The notes below the pieces were generated by a model, which was given only the letters and a program-made list of their open reading frames with translations, was not told the origin of the DNA and made no database searches. The position numbers were made by a program, and so were the translations under genes. Source: an uncultured Clostridia bacterium (GTDB lineage Bacteria > Bacillota > Clostridia > Christensenellales > UBA1242). From it: 64,000 nt of DNA. Shown here piece after piece: positions 19,701 to 28,100 of the stretch (positions are counted from its first letter, which is position 1; the number at the start of each line of letters is the position of its first letter). Location: contig CAKVHW010000002.1 of NCBI GenBank assembly GCA_934754495.1, forward strand, positions 1 to 64,000, in the 5' to 3' direction.

Positions 19701-21123
19701 TGTCCCTTTTTTGATAATTTTTTACAAGTTCTAATTCGTTATAATCCACATCTCCATCATCTGTTTTTTGTATTGTTTCAGCACCTTTTCCAAGCAAAAT
19801 TAGAGTATCATCTTTATCTAGCATGTTTATACCAAACTCCACAGCTTTAGCCCTATTTTCTATTTTTGCATAGTACTTTGTTATGCCAATTTCTCTAAAC
19901 ATTTTGTCAAAATCTCTATCACTAAAATTATCAGATGTAATTATGGCAAAATCAGCATATTTTTTGACAACATCACCCATTTGTTTGCGTTTTAAGGCAT
20001 TTGAATACCCCACACAACCAAAAAGTACGATAATTCGCCCTTTTCTAAGGCTTTTTACAAGGCTTAAAACCTTATCAAATCCGTCTGGAGTATGTGCATA
20101 ATCTACAATAACCTTATTATTGTTTTTAAAATCAAATACTTCCCACCTTCCAGCAACGTTTTTTATGTTTTTTATTGATTTTTGTATGATTTCGGTAGAT
20201 ATTCCTATTGATTTTGCTATAGATATGCTTGAAAGCAAATTATAAACATTATAATCTCCCACAAACACACTGCTCACCTGAAACACGTCATCAAATGCAT
20301 TACACACAAAACTACAATTTTTGAGCGACATATTAATGTCTATTGCAAACACATCACTTGGATTAAACAACCCATAACTCTTTGCATTCGTTTTATTTAA
20401 AATCTGTCTTCCGTATTCATCATCGCTATTTGTTATTAATGTTGCATTTTTATGGCTTAATATATAGTTTATTTTAGTATTTGCATAGCACTCCATTGTT
20501 CCAAAAAAATCAAGATGCTCTGGTGTAATATTTGTATAACAAATTATGTTTGGATTAATTCCAGCAACCTTGTTGTAGAAAATGCTTTGAGCACTAACTT
20601 CCATTACACAATACTCTACCCCAAACATTACCATTTGATTAAACACGTAGTGTAAATCAATAGGATCAGGTGTTGTAAGGAAACTTGGCAAATTTAGGTC
20701 GTTTATTTTAATTCCGTTTGTTCCAATCAACCCCACACTTTTACCAGCACCCCTTAGTATTTCATAAGTTATGGTTGCCGTGGTTGTTTTGCCATTAGTG
20801 CCTACAAGTTGTATTATTTTTAATTTTTCGTCCGCTTTATGAAAGAAATTTTTTGCAATAATAGCCATCGCATAACGAACATCTTCTACAATAATTTGCA
20901 CAGCATTAATATCAAGTTTGTGCGCACTTACAACTGCAACTGCACCATTTTTCACTGATTCTTCTACATAATTTTCGCCGTTATGATTATTACCACTTAT
21001 CGCAAAAAATAGTCCATTCTTTTCTATTTCACTTGATTTTAAACTAAGATTTGAAATATTCACATTTTTATAATTAATAATATTTACTGGTTTTAAATTT
21101 TCAAGCAATTTTGATAATTTCAT
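19690..21123 (-). CDS. murE: MurE-type UDP-MurNAc-dipeptide ligase with atypical specificity loop
   Basis: 477 aa Mur ligase; adds the diamino acid (or another third residue) to UDP-MurNAc-dipeptide. ATP loop LVGTNGKTTTAT at about 107-118, TTPDP at 150-154, NITPEHLDFFG, and DYAHTPDG near 341-348 are intact. Three expected motifs differ: EVSSHAL reads EVSAQSI, GCGGxRDxxKR reads GCVGYSNALKR, and the diaminopimelate signature DNPR reads DNFSDRD at 398-404. The identity of the residue it adds is therefore uncertain. The operon position between spoVD and mraY supports MurE. Confidence 0.88.
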   Translation of the reverse strand: MKLSKLLENLKPVNIINYKNVNISNLSLKSSEIEKNGLFFAISGNNHNGENYVEESVKNGAVAVVSAHKLDINAVQIIVEDVRYAMAIIAKNFFHKADEKLKIIQLVGTNGKTTTATITYEILRGAGKSVGLIGTNGIKINDLNLPSFLTTPDPIDLHYVFNQMVMFGVEYCVMEVSAQSIFYNKVAGINPNIICYTNITPEHLDFFGTMECYANTKINYILSHKNATLITNSDDEYGRQILNKTNAKSYGLFNPSDVFAIDINMSLKNCSFVCNAFDDVFQVSSVFVGDYNVYNLLSSISIAKSIGISTEIIQKSIKNIKNVAGRWEVFDFKNNNKVIVDYAHTPDGFDKVLSLVKSLRKGRIIVLFGCVGYSNALKRKQMGDVVKKYADFAIITSDNFSDRDFDKMFREIGITKYYAKIENRAKAVEFGINMLDKDDTLILLGKGAETIQKTDDGDVDYNELELVKNYQKRDSVG

Positions 21124-21137
21124 AAAGTTTCCGCCTT

Positions 21138-23042
21138 TTATGTTGTAAGTATAACAATTGAATTTTTGCTCACCATTTCACCAGCCGGCAAAAATTGTTC
21201 TCGCACTTCATTTCCCTCGCCTTCTATTTCCACAAAAAGGCCAAGTTGTTGAAGCATGTATACCGCTTTATTTATCTCCATTCCCACAACATTAGGAATC
21301 TTTATGTTTTTCTCAACCAGTTTCAAATCATCTTCTAAATTATCTGCTGGGTAATTTTTGTATTTAATTATATTTTCTATAACTTGCTTAGCATATGGTG
21401 TTGCAACCACACTTCCATAATAACTACTTCCACTTGGTTCATCTGCCAAAATTAGTATTACATAATCAGGATTATCTGCAGGAAATGTACCAACAAATGA
21501 TGCAATATATTTGCCTGAAATACGGCCATTTTCGTACTTTTGCGTAGTACCTGTTTTGCCACCAACACGATAGCCTGGAATGAATGCATTGAAACCACTG
21601 TATTGTTTAACGACCTGTTCAACCATTACTTTCATAATGTCGCTTGTCTTGGTTGAAACTGTGGTTCTAATCACATTTGGCGACTTTTCGTACATAATAG
21701 CACCATTGCTGTCTTTTACACTTTTTACGAAATATGGTTGCATTAGCTTACCGCCATTAACAACACTGCTAAATGCGGTTATTAATTGCAATGGACTTAC
21801 CGCAACCGCTTGCCCAAAGCCCATTCTCGCCACATCAACTGTTTTTGCGGTCGATTTATTCATAAGTATTCCACCAGATTCACCCATAAAGTCTATGCCC
21901 AGTGTTTCTCCCAATCCATAAACCTTAAACCTTTCATACATTCGGTCTTTTCCAAGCCTTAGTGCCAAGTCAACAAACACTGCATTACAACTATTGCATA
22001 ACCCTTCAGTTAATGTTTGACTTCCGTGTCCACTAAGTCGCCAGCACTTTATTTTTTCGCCATCTACAATTCTGTACCCAGGGTCATAAAACCTATCGCT
22101 TAAGTGTGCAACACCTGCTTCAACCGCAGATGACATAGTCAGAACCTTAAATGTACTACCTGGCTCGTAAACATCAACCACTCCAACATTTCGTGACGTA
22201 TCAAGGAGGGTTTGCACATCACTACGTGGCACATTATTTAGGTCATAACTAGGCTTAGTGCTCATAGCAACAATTTCACCAGTGTTGGGGTTCATAATAA
22301 TGCCAGTACAAGTTTTTGGCTTTTGCTCCGCCATAAGATAATTTAGTGCCTGTTCCAAAAACACCTGAATGTTAACATCAATAGTAAGGTTTAAATTCAT
22401 ACCACTTATGCTAGGAATATACTTTTTAGCCGTATTATCAATTTTTTTGCCACTAACATCACTTTCTTCCAACGACAGCCCTCTTACACCTTTAAGGTAT
22501 TTATCGTAGTAAAGTTCCAATCCACTTTGCCCAACATTATCAACCGTAGTAAACCCCAAAACCTGTGTAAGCAAATCGCCATAAGGATAATATCGCTTGT
22601 TGTTTTTGCTCATCACAACTCCCGCAAGATTACAAGAAATAATGTCATTACATGCGGCTTCGTCAACCTGCATTTTAATACAAACTTCACTTAATTTTTT
22701 GTTGATTATTTTAGCATACACTTTGTCATAATCAAGCCCAAGTTTTGACGACAAAATAAGGGCAACTTCGTTGGCATTTTGCACACTATTTGGTCTAACA
22801 TATACATCAAAGGTAGAATAACTAAGTGCAAGCTTGTTGCCGTTGCAGTCGGCAATAACCCCACGTTCTGCCGAAAGTGGCAACGACCTGTACCACTGCT
22901 GGCTCGCCTTAGCGGTAAGCCAACTACCCCTTATAAGCTGAACATAACCCAGCCTTACAATTATGGCTAAAAAAATAAAGGCTACAAGCACAAAAACTGC
23001 CAGTAACCTCTTTTGTAAAGAATGTATTGAATTGTTAAGCAA
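21138..23042 (-). CDS. spoVD: Class B penicillin-binding protein, SpoVD/FtsI type with PASTA domain
   Basis: 634 aa. One N-terminal membrane anchor (about residues 10-32), dimerisation domain from ERGVIADCNGNKLA, then a transpeptidase with STFK (EPGSTFKVLTMSS), SCN (CNSCNAVFV) and KTG (VGGKTGTTQKYENG). A C-terminal PASTA domain (IPNVVGMEINKAVYMLQQLG) marks the SpoVD branch. Only one such PBP occurs here, so it may serve both division and cortex synthesis (inference). The start is a rare TTG at 23042, chosen for GGGGG seven bases before it. Confidence 0.93.
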   Translation of the reverse strand: MLNNSIHSLQKRLLAVFVLVAFIFLAIIVRLGYVQLIRGSWLTAKASQQWYRSLPLSAERGVIADCNGNKLALSYSTFDVYVRPNSVQNANEVALILSSKLGLDYDKVYAKIINKKLSEVCIKMQVDEAACNDIISCNLAGVVMSKNNKRYYPYGDLLTQVLGFTTVDNVGQSGLELYYDKYLKGVRGLSLEESDVSGKKIDNTAKKYIPSISGMNLNLTIDVNIQVFLEQALNYLMAEQKPKTCTGIIMNPNTGEIVAMSTKPSYDLNNVPRSDVQTLLDTSRNVGVVDVYEPGSTFKVLTMSSAVEAGVAHLSDRFYDPGYRIVDGEKIKCWRLSGHGSQTLTEGLCNSCNAVFVDLALRLGKDRMYERFKVYGLGETLGIDFMGESGGILMNKSTAKTVDVARMGFGQAVAVSPLQLITAFSSVVNGGKLMQPYFVKSVKDSNGAIMYEKSPNVIRTTVSTKTSDIMKVMVEQVVKQYSGFNAFIPGYRVGGKTGTTQKYENGRISGKYIASFVGTFPADNPDYVILILADEPSGSSYYGSVVATPYAKQVIENIIKYKNYPADNLEDDLKLVEKNIKIPNVVGMEINKAVYMLQQLGLFVEIEGEGNEVREQFLPAGEMVSKNSIVILTT

Positions 23043-23045
23043 ATT

Positions 23046-23606
23046 TTAACCCCCGAAAATACTGCTTATAAAATTACAAAACCTGTCAAACCAGTTGGAG
23101 TCAACAGTAAGGTTGTAACCTTGTCCAGTAGGAATAGTAACAGTATTTTCCGATACATTTTCAGAAAATCCCATTTCGTTAAGTTTTGCTTTTAAAGTTT
23201 CGTCATCGGTAAGTTCGTTTACACGGCTTTCTTTTTGCGAAACTTGATATTCCTGATATGATGCATCGCTTTGCAATATGTTTATGCTGTTTTGCATCTG
23301 ATTTATAACAACAAAGTTATAAATGAAAAGAAATAAAACCAACGACAACACAACACAGCTAGAAATTAAAAATAATTTTGCTCTAGCCGAAACAGACGCA
23401 ACATCTTTGGCATCATCTTTAGTGATGGTGCTTGTGTCACTGTCTAGTGTAATGCTATCAAACTCGTTGCAAAGCTCGTTAAATTTGTCTGCAGTGTAAT
23501 CGGTTGAAAATTTGTCAACTTGACTTTCTACAGGTTTTTGCTCAACTGTATCAGTCGTTTCAGATACCGAATTATCATGTAACATTAACTTTTTGTAAGC
23601 TGCCAT
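23046..23606 (-). CDS. ftsL: FtsL-like bitopic division protein, 186 aa
   Basis: A long, acidic cytoplasmic N-terminus (about 95 residues) precedes one membrane segment (LFLISSCVVLSLVLFLFIY, about 98-118). A short heptad region (INQMQNSINILQSDASYQEYQ) and the NELTDDETLKAKLNEMGF tail follow. Sequence similarity is low, as usual for FtsL. The call rests on topology and position between rsmH and the PBP gene. The cytoplasmic part is longer than usual. Confidence 0.7.
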   Translation of the reverse strand: MAAYKKLMLHDNSVSETTDTVEQKPVESQVDKFSTDYTADKFNELCNEFDSITLDSDTSTITKDDAKDVASVSARAKLFLISSCVVLSLVLFLFIYNFVVINQMQNSINILQSDASYQEYQVSQKESRVNELTDDETLKAKLNEMGFSENVSENTVTIPTGQGYNLTVDSNWFDRFCNFISSIFGG

Positions 23607-23622
23607 AATCTTATCTCTCCTT

Positions 23623-24561
23623 TTATATTTTTTCTACAATTCTTAGTTTTGCACAACTGCTTCTGGAATTATTTTCCAATTCTGTTGCACTAGCCTCAAT
23701 AGGCTTTTTGTTTATAAGTTTAACACTTGCCTTGTGCCCACATATGCACACTGGAATGTGCTTGTCACATATGCAATCGGTGCTACACTCCTTAAACACA
23801 TTTTTAACAATTCTGTCCTCAAGCGAATGGAACGAAATAATACACAATCTTCCGCCCACTTTAAGGCTGTCTATCATGTCTCGAATTACTTGCTCTAGCC
23901 CATCAAGTTCGCCATTAACTTCAATACGGATTGCTTGAAAAGTTTTTCTGCTAGCCCCGTTTCCCCACAACTTTCTAGGAATTGTTTTTTCTACAATCGC
24001 ATTAAGTTGTTCGGTTGTTTCAATAGGACTAATTGCACGCTCTTTAACAATGTTTCTAGCAATTGCTCGTGCAAACTTTTCTTCGCCATACTCGTAAATC
24101 ACTTTCGCAAGTTCTTCTTCCGAATATTCATTTACCACGTTGTAAGCACTAAACTTTTGAGTCTTGTCCATTCTCATATCAAGCGGACCCAAGTGCTTAA
24201 AACTAAACCCTCTCTCATCGGTGTCAATTTGATAACTACTAACCCCCAAGTCAAGCAAAACCCCATCAACTTTAGAAATGTTAAGGTCTTTTAAAATATT
24301 TTTGTAATTTTTAAAATCACTCTTAACAAAAGTTACACAATCAAAAGCCTTAAGTTTTTCCTTGCTCGCCTTAAGTGCATCATCGTCTTTGTCAATCCCA
24401 ATAAGTTTGCCACCTTTCAGATGCTTAGCAATAACACTGCTGTGCCCAGCCCCACCAAGAGTGCCGTCAACATACACACCGTTTGGCTTAATTGCCAAGC
24501 CTTCAATACACTCACTAAGCATAACTGGAATATGGCTAAAATTTATATCATGTTTTTCCAT
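23623..24561 (-). CDS. rsmH: 16S rRNA (cytosine-1402-N4)-methyltransferase RsmH
   Basis: 312 aa (MraW). It opens HIPVMLSECIEGL, then GVYVDGTLGGAGHS (SAM site, about residues 28-41), LIGIDKDDDAL, DGVLLDLGVSSYQID, GFSFKHLGPLDMRMD, and FQAIRIEVNGEL and LCIISFHSLEDRIVK. All family signatures are present. It sits two bases after mraZ. A Cys-rich segment CSTDCICDKHIPVCICGH near residue 250 is a common variable insertion. Confidence 0.97.
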   Translation of the reverse strand: MEKHDINFSHIPVMLSECIEGLAIKPNGVYVDGTLGGAGHSSVIAKHLKGGKLIGIDKDDDALKASKEKLKAFDCVTFVKSDFKNYKNILKDLNISKVDGVLLDLGVSSYQIDTDERGFSFKHLGPLDMRMDKTQKFSAYNVVNEYSEEELAKVIYEYGEEKFARAIARNIVKERAISPIETTEQLNAIVEKTIPRKLWGNGASRKTFQAIRIEVNGELDGLEQVIRDMIDSLKVGGRLCIISFHSLEDRIVKNVFKECSTDCICDKHIPVCICGHKASVKLINKKPIEASATELENNSRSSCAKLRIVEKI

Positions 24562-24563
24562 TT

Positions 24564-25022
24564 TTACCTTGTTTTAACAGCAAAATTAGGGTCAATGTGC
24601 TTTAAATAATCCTTTTCAGCCCACACTGCAACACCCTTAGAAATGCTGTCTTTACACTTTCGTATAATAGGAACCGTAACAACATTCTTGGTTTTGTCTA
24701 AATAATCTACAAGTTTTTCACCAAAATTAACTCTGCCGTGATTGTCCATGCACACATATCTGCGATTTCCAAACAACTTAGACTGCTCAAAAGAACTAAG
24801 CCTTCCAATTTGCTCCGATGTCATAATATCAGGCAGATCTGTTGCGTCCCAAACTTCAAGGTATTTAATCTCTTCCCCATCAATTTCGTGCTTGCATTTA
24901 AACACAACAAAACTTTCTTTGCCGTTTTCATCTGGCTTTAACTCAAGCGGTTGAAAACGAAGCCTGTATCTGTCATCAAAAGCATGAGATTCCGGTTGCA
25001 TTCTGGTTATGGTCTTTGTCAT
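24564..25022 (-). CDS. mraZ: Divergent MraZ-like transcriptional regulator
   Basis: 152 aa. MraZ proteins have two AbrB-like half-domains, each with a DxxxR motif, and regulate their own dcw operon. Here the halves are recognisable as FDDRYRLRFQPLEL near residue 14 and NRRYVCMDNHGRVNFGEKL near residue 95, but the rest diverges. The call depends on position just before rsmH. The ATG at 25022 has AAAGGAG close upstream. A divergent promoter region separates it from the plus-strand gene at 25227. Confidence 0.7.
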   Translation of the reverse strand: MTKTITRMQPESHAFDDRYRLRFQPLELKPDENGKESFVVFKCKHEIDGEEIKYLEVWDATDLPDIMTSEQIGRLSSFEQSKLFGNRRYVCMDNHGRVNFGEKLVDYLDKTKNVVTVPIIRKCKDSISKGVAVWAEKDYLKHIDPNFAVKTR

Positions 25023-25051
25023 AATCTCCTTTCCTTCCTTATACATTCATA

Positions 25052-25080
25052 ATTATACATTAATTTAATAAAACAACCAA
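25052..25080 (-). promoter_or_regulatory. Promoter of the mraZ-dcw operon
   Basis: Perfect -10 TATAAT at 25052-25057, 17-base spacer, -35 TTGGTT at 25075-25080 (half match), minus strand. A TTGGTTGGTTG direct repeat overlaps the -35 and could bind a regulator such as MraZ (inference). Confidence 0.6.
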
Positions 25081-25172
25081 CCAAATTAATGCATTTTTAT
25101 AAAATTTACAAAAAAATTATGTATAAAAATTCATATATTATATAATATAACCCATTTTATATGCTTTTGGTA

Positions 25173-25201
25173 TTGAAAAGCTACTTCGCTTGTGGTATAA
25201 T
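25173..25201 (+). promoter_or_regulatory. Sigma-A promoter of the 25227 gene
   Basis: -35 TTGAAA at 25173-25178, 17-base spacer, perfect TATAAT at 25196-25201. Its position excludes the in-frame ATG at 25161 as the start. Confidence 0.85.
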
Positions 25202-25226
25202 TATACCATACAAATTGGAGGAAAAT

Positions 25227-26054
25227 ATGCAGGAATTTAACATTAATTCATATATACGAAGAAAATTGTTTTACTTGGGCTATAAGTACGACCCAGAAGA
25301 AAACACCATTACAAAAACAGATGCACCGGGTTATTTTAACGAAACAGTACTTGACATTCCAAACTACGCAGAAGAAATGATGAGCTTTTATTTCTTTTTC
25401 CGTTCTCTTTGCCTAAAATATCTTGTTCCCGACCAATTACCTGAAACATCACTTAAAAATAAGGTTGAAAATTATATTAATCGCCAAAAGGCAAAATCAA
25501 ACCTTACAACCGATGATTTTTATAAAATTTTTACATTAGACTCAATTACAAATTGCTCAATGGAAATGTGCATACATGCCTTTAAAAACATGGTAGAACA
25601 AGTTGAAAAATTACCAGCAAGCAAAGCAAAACGTATTTTAAATCTTAATAATTCAAACAACGAAAAAGTGCTTAATATAGGCTTTAATTACCTTAAAAAA
25701 CACGAAAATGCAATTAATAGATTTGCTAGCTATCACCGCTGTTTTGAGCAATTAGATAAGGAATACAAAAAGTTTTACATCTCACCTTTTCCATTACAAG
25801 AAAAACCTTTAAACTTAATAAATGAAGAACAAACAAAACTTGTTTGTGCATACAAAGACAGCATTGAAAAATCAAAATCTAAAGTGTTTTTACCATTGTC
25901 TATTAAGTTTTTTGAGATTGTAAATAAAAACAATAAATCATGCCAATATGAAGACTTTACTACTCTACCTGAATATAATGACAATCCAGATTTTGATGAC
26001 CTATCTTACACAACAATTGTTAAAAACTATACATGCCAAGATAAAAGACAATAA
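25227..26054 (+). CDS. Hypothetical protein, 275 aa
   Basis: Not recognised. Begins MQEFNINSYIRRKLFYLGYKYD. Lys/Asn/Phe-rich and probably alpha-helical and cytosolic, with no signal peptide or membrane segment. The start is fixed by TTGGAGG, 5-6 bases upstream, and by the promoter at 25173-25201. A terminator follows at 26068. It is transcribed away from mraZ towards the SipW-type cluster, but nothing in the sequence ties it to either. Confidence 0.75.
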   Translation: MQEFNINSYIRRKLFYLGYKYDPEENTITKTDAPGYFNETVLDIPNYAEEMMSFYFFFRSLCLKYLVPDQLPETSLKNKVENYINRQKAKSNLTTDDFYKIFTLDSITNCSMEMCIHAFKNMVEQVEKLPASKAKRILNLNNSNNEKVLNIGFNYLKKHENAINRFASYHRCFEQLDKEYKKFYISPFPLQEKPLNLINEEQTKLVCAYKDSIEKSKSKVFLPLSIKFFEIVNKNNKSCQYEDFTTLPEYNDNPDFDDLSYTTIVKNYTCQDKRQ

Positions 26055-26065
26055 CAACAAATACT

Positions 26066-26093
26066 ATAAAACACCCAATACGGGTGTTTTTTT
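26066..26093 (+). terminator. Terminator of the 25227 gene
   Basis: Hairpin AAAACACCC / GGGTGTTTT followed by T. Confidence 0.9.
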
Positions 26094-26160
26094 GTGCCGT
26101 ATTCCCCCTACTTTATTTATTCACTTTGCTTTACTTCAACAATTAAACCACTTACAAAAA

Positions 26161-26205
26161 GTGCTAATTTTGTAAAAGGTGAAAGATTCTCCTTATATTT
26201 ACATT
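26161..26205 (+). promoter_or_regulatory. Weak promoter region left of the inverted repeat
   Basis: It starts with GTGCTAATTTTGT, which also occurs inverted at 27902-27914 at the same distance from the right repeat. The best boxes are TTGTAA-N18-TATATT, clearly poorer than the right-hand promoter, and the AAAGT/ACTTT operator-like element is missing. Confidence 0.5.
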
Positions 26206-26357
26206 GTATACAAAAACCAAAAGAAAAAAAATATAAAGGAGAAAAAAATGGAAAATAAAAAGAACAAAAAGAAATTGTTCGCTATCATCGGCGCTTCTGC
26301 TCTTGCTTTCATCTTAACCGTTGCTCTTAGTGTTTCTATCACTTTAGCTTACTTCGG
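26206..26357. repeat. Left arm of perfect 152-bp inverted repeat
   Basis: Identical, in reverse orientation, to 27717-27868. It runs from GTATAC in the leader, through AAAGGAG and the ATG, to the codons for AYFG at the signal-peptide end. The sequences diverge sharply on the inner side, and on the outer side in the core promoters. Confidence 0.97.
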
Positions 26358-26868
26358 TGATACAAAGACTTCACCTGCAACAAAAATTACAATGGGTGAA
26401 AAACTTACATTTACTGCAGCTGGAGTTACTGCAAGCAACAAGATTGAGGGCTCAGTTTTACCTGGGGCATCTGGAACTGTTGAAGTTACTGGTGTAATTG
26501 CTAAATCAACAACTAAAGCTTTCTTGAGAGTTAAGGTTGAAAAAACAGGTGATGGTGCAACTGCTATCGATTTAAAAAACTTTACATGTGCTGACGGTAC
26601 ATTTGTAGAAAACGATGGCTATTTTTATCTTACATCATCTGGAGAAGGAACTACAGCAACAATGAAAGAATTAGATGCTTCATCTGCTGATAAAACTTTA
26701 ACATTAACAGGTTCATATACGGTTGACAAAACACTTGTTGGCGATGGTGAAACTGGCGTTGCTGGAAAATCTATTACAGTTACTGTAACAATGCAAATTA
26801 TCCAAAGCGAATACGTTGGCACAACTGTTGCTAGTGTTGCTGAAGCTTGGGGAACAGTTGTAGGCTAA
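26248..26868 (+). CDS. Secreted protein with SipW/TasA-type signal peptide (paralog A), 206 aa
   Basis: A basic N-terminus (MENKKNKKK), a hydrophobic core (FAIIGASALAFILTVALSVSIT) and LAYFG match signal peptides cleaved by the SipW-type peptidase, as in TasA/camelysin biofilm-fibre proteins. The mature part (about 170 residues) is Thr/Ala/Gly-rich and beta-prone, with few aromatic residues: EVTGVIAKSTTKAFLRVKVE, then a C-terminal VTVTMQIIQSEYVG shared with the paralogs. The first 36 residues and the leader are identical to paralog B. No sipW gene is visible nearby. A fibre-subunit or surface role is inference. Confidence 0.8.
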   Translation: MENKKNKKKLFAIIGASALAFILTVALSVSITLAYFGDTKTSPATKITMGEKLTFTAAGVTASNKIEGSVLPGASGTVEVTGVIAKSTTKAFLRVKVEKTGDGATAIDLKNFTCADGTFVENDGYFYLTSSGEGTTATMKELDASSADKTLTLTGSYTVDKTLVGDGETGVAGKSITVTVTMQIIQSEYVGTTVASVAEAWGTVVG

Positions 26869-26894
26869 ACTATAACCTATAATTATATTTAAAA

Positions 26895-26931
26895 ACAAAA
26901 AAATACTAACTTTAATAGTTAGTATTTTTAT
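26895..26931 (+). terminator. Terminator of paralog A
   Basis: Hairpin AATACTAAC / GTTAGTATT flanked by A- and T-runs. Confidence 0.85.
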
Positions 26932-27169
26932 ATTTTTAAATAATATATACTATGTATTACTTTATTATATATAATACAGTATATTGCCAATAATGTTACA
27001 TAGTGATATTACATTCTAGTAAAGTGATTATTTGCATTATAGTATTTACAACTTTTGCGGTTAGAATAGTATATATTGTACTGGCAAAGTGTGTGATTTT
27101 CTTAAATGTACTTTAAATAGTTACCGATTTTTGCCCCCCTAAAATTTAAAATAAACAACCTTAGAAAAA

Positions 27170-27209
27170 CAAAAAAATACTAATCGATTTTCGACTAGTA
27201 TTTTTTTAT
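27170..27209 (-). terminator. Terminator of paralog B
   Basis: Hairpin ATACTAGTCG / CGATTAGTAT (one mismatch) with A/T-runs on both sides. Confidence 0.85.
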
Positions 27210-27223
27210 TAACTTAATTTAGA

Positions 27224-27826
27224 TTAAGCACCAGCAACTACAGCTGTAACCATTTCTAGAACGTTTGCAAGTGTAGGAGTTGCTTCTGCACCAGAAGCAT
27301 CGAATACTTTACCTTGAACAGCAACGAAAGTAACTGTAATTGTTACAGATTTTTCAGCAGCATCGTTAGTTAAAGTTTTGTCGATAACGAAAGAACCAGC
27401 AACTTTAGCAGTACCAGCATTAGCAACTACTTGAGGAACTTCCCCTGTAGGACCTGTGTAGATATAGTAATCTCCACTCTTTGTCCAATTTGCAAACTTT
27501 TGATCTGCAGCAAGAGCAAGACCATCGATACCTGCACCAATTACTACTTTAGCAGCAACAAATGCGCCTGTAGCACCAGCAGAAACTGTAGCTGTAGCGT
27601 CTAGGGCAACGGCTTGTCCTGGAAGTGCGTTATCAACTGTTGCACTACCCATAGCAACTGTATCAACAGTAACAGCTTTATCCATTGTTACAGTTGTTGT
27701 ACCAGCTTTAGAGCCCCCGAAGTAAGCTAAAGTGATAGAAACACTAAGAGCAACGGTTAAGATGAAAGCAAGAGCAGAAGCGCCGATGATAGCGAACAAT
27801 TTCTTTTTGTTCTTTTTATTTTCCAT
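27224..27826 (-). CDS. Secreted protein with SipW/TasA-type signal peptide (paralog B), 200 aa
   Basis: Its signal peptide is identical to paralog A (residues 1-37 through AYFG). The mature part differs: Ala/Val/Thr-rich, for example TVDNALPGQAVALDATATVSAGATGAFVAAKVV, then a GSFVIDKTL/SVTITVTFVAVQ end like that of A. AAAGGAG lies six bases before the ATG. A strong TTTACA-N17-TATAAT promoter sits outside the repeat arm, so B is likely the well-expressed member in this orientation (inference). Confidence 0.82.
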   Translation of the reverse strand: MENKKNKKKLFAIIGASALAFILTVALSVSITLAYFGGSKAGTTTVTMDKAVTVDTVAMGSATVDNALPGQAVALDATATVSAGATGAFVAAKVVIGAGIDGLALAADQKFANWTKSGDYYIYTGPTGEVPQVVANAGTAKVAGSFVIDKTLTNDAAEKSVTITVTFVAVQGKVFDASGAEATPTLANVLEMVTAVVAGA

Positions 27827-27868
27827 TTTTTTCTCCTTTATATTTTTTTTCTTTTGGTTTTTGTATAC
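27717..27868. repeat. Right arm of perfect 152-bp inverted repeat
   Basis: Reverse complement of 26206-26357, base for base by eye. Together the arms bound about 1.66 kb holding the bodies of paralogs A and B. Confidence 0.97.
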
Positions 27869-27872
27869 TTAG

Positions 27873-27901
27873 ATTATATAGTAAAGTTTTGACTTTGTAA
27901 A
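27873..27901 (-). promoter_or_regulatory. Promoter of paralog B with internal operator-like repeat
   Basis: -35 TTTACA at 27896-27901, 17-base spacer, perfect TATAAT at 27873-27878, minus strand. The spacer contains AAAGT-N4-ACTTT (27883-27896), also found at the same place before paralog C. Confidence 0.8.
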
Positions 27902-28048
27902 ACAAAATTAGCACATTTTTAAAAATATTGTTGAAAACTTTATATATATAAAAATATATATATAATTTTGTCAAAACTTATCCTATATTTACACTACTAT
28001 TTTACCCCACTCCAGCCATATTATGTAACATTTTGCCGAAAAAGTGTT

Positions 28049-28085
28049 TAAAAAATCACTTGGGTTTTACTCAAGTGATTTTAAA
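28049..28085 (-). terminator. Terminator of paralog C
   Basis: Hairpin AAAATCACTTG / CAAGTGATTTT followed by T on the minus strand. Confidence 0.9.
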
Positions 28086-28100
28086 ATTTTTAATAATATG

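Larger units (their letters stand above)
26869..27223. other. AT-rich gap between convergent paralogs A and B
   Basis: About 355 bases with facing terminators at both ends (near-identical AAAACAAAAAAATACTAA starts) and nothing recognised between. A six-C run lies at 27134-27139. Confidence 0.6.

Noticed and set aside
27134..27139. Six-C run between paralogs A and B
   Set aside because: Short, and not within promoter boxes or a coding frame, so no case for phase variation.
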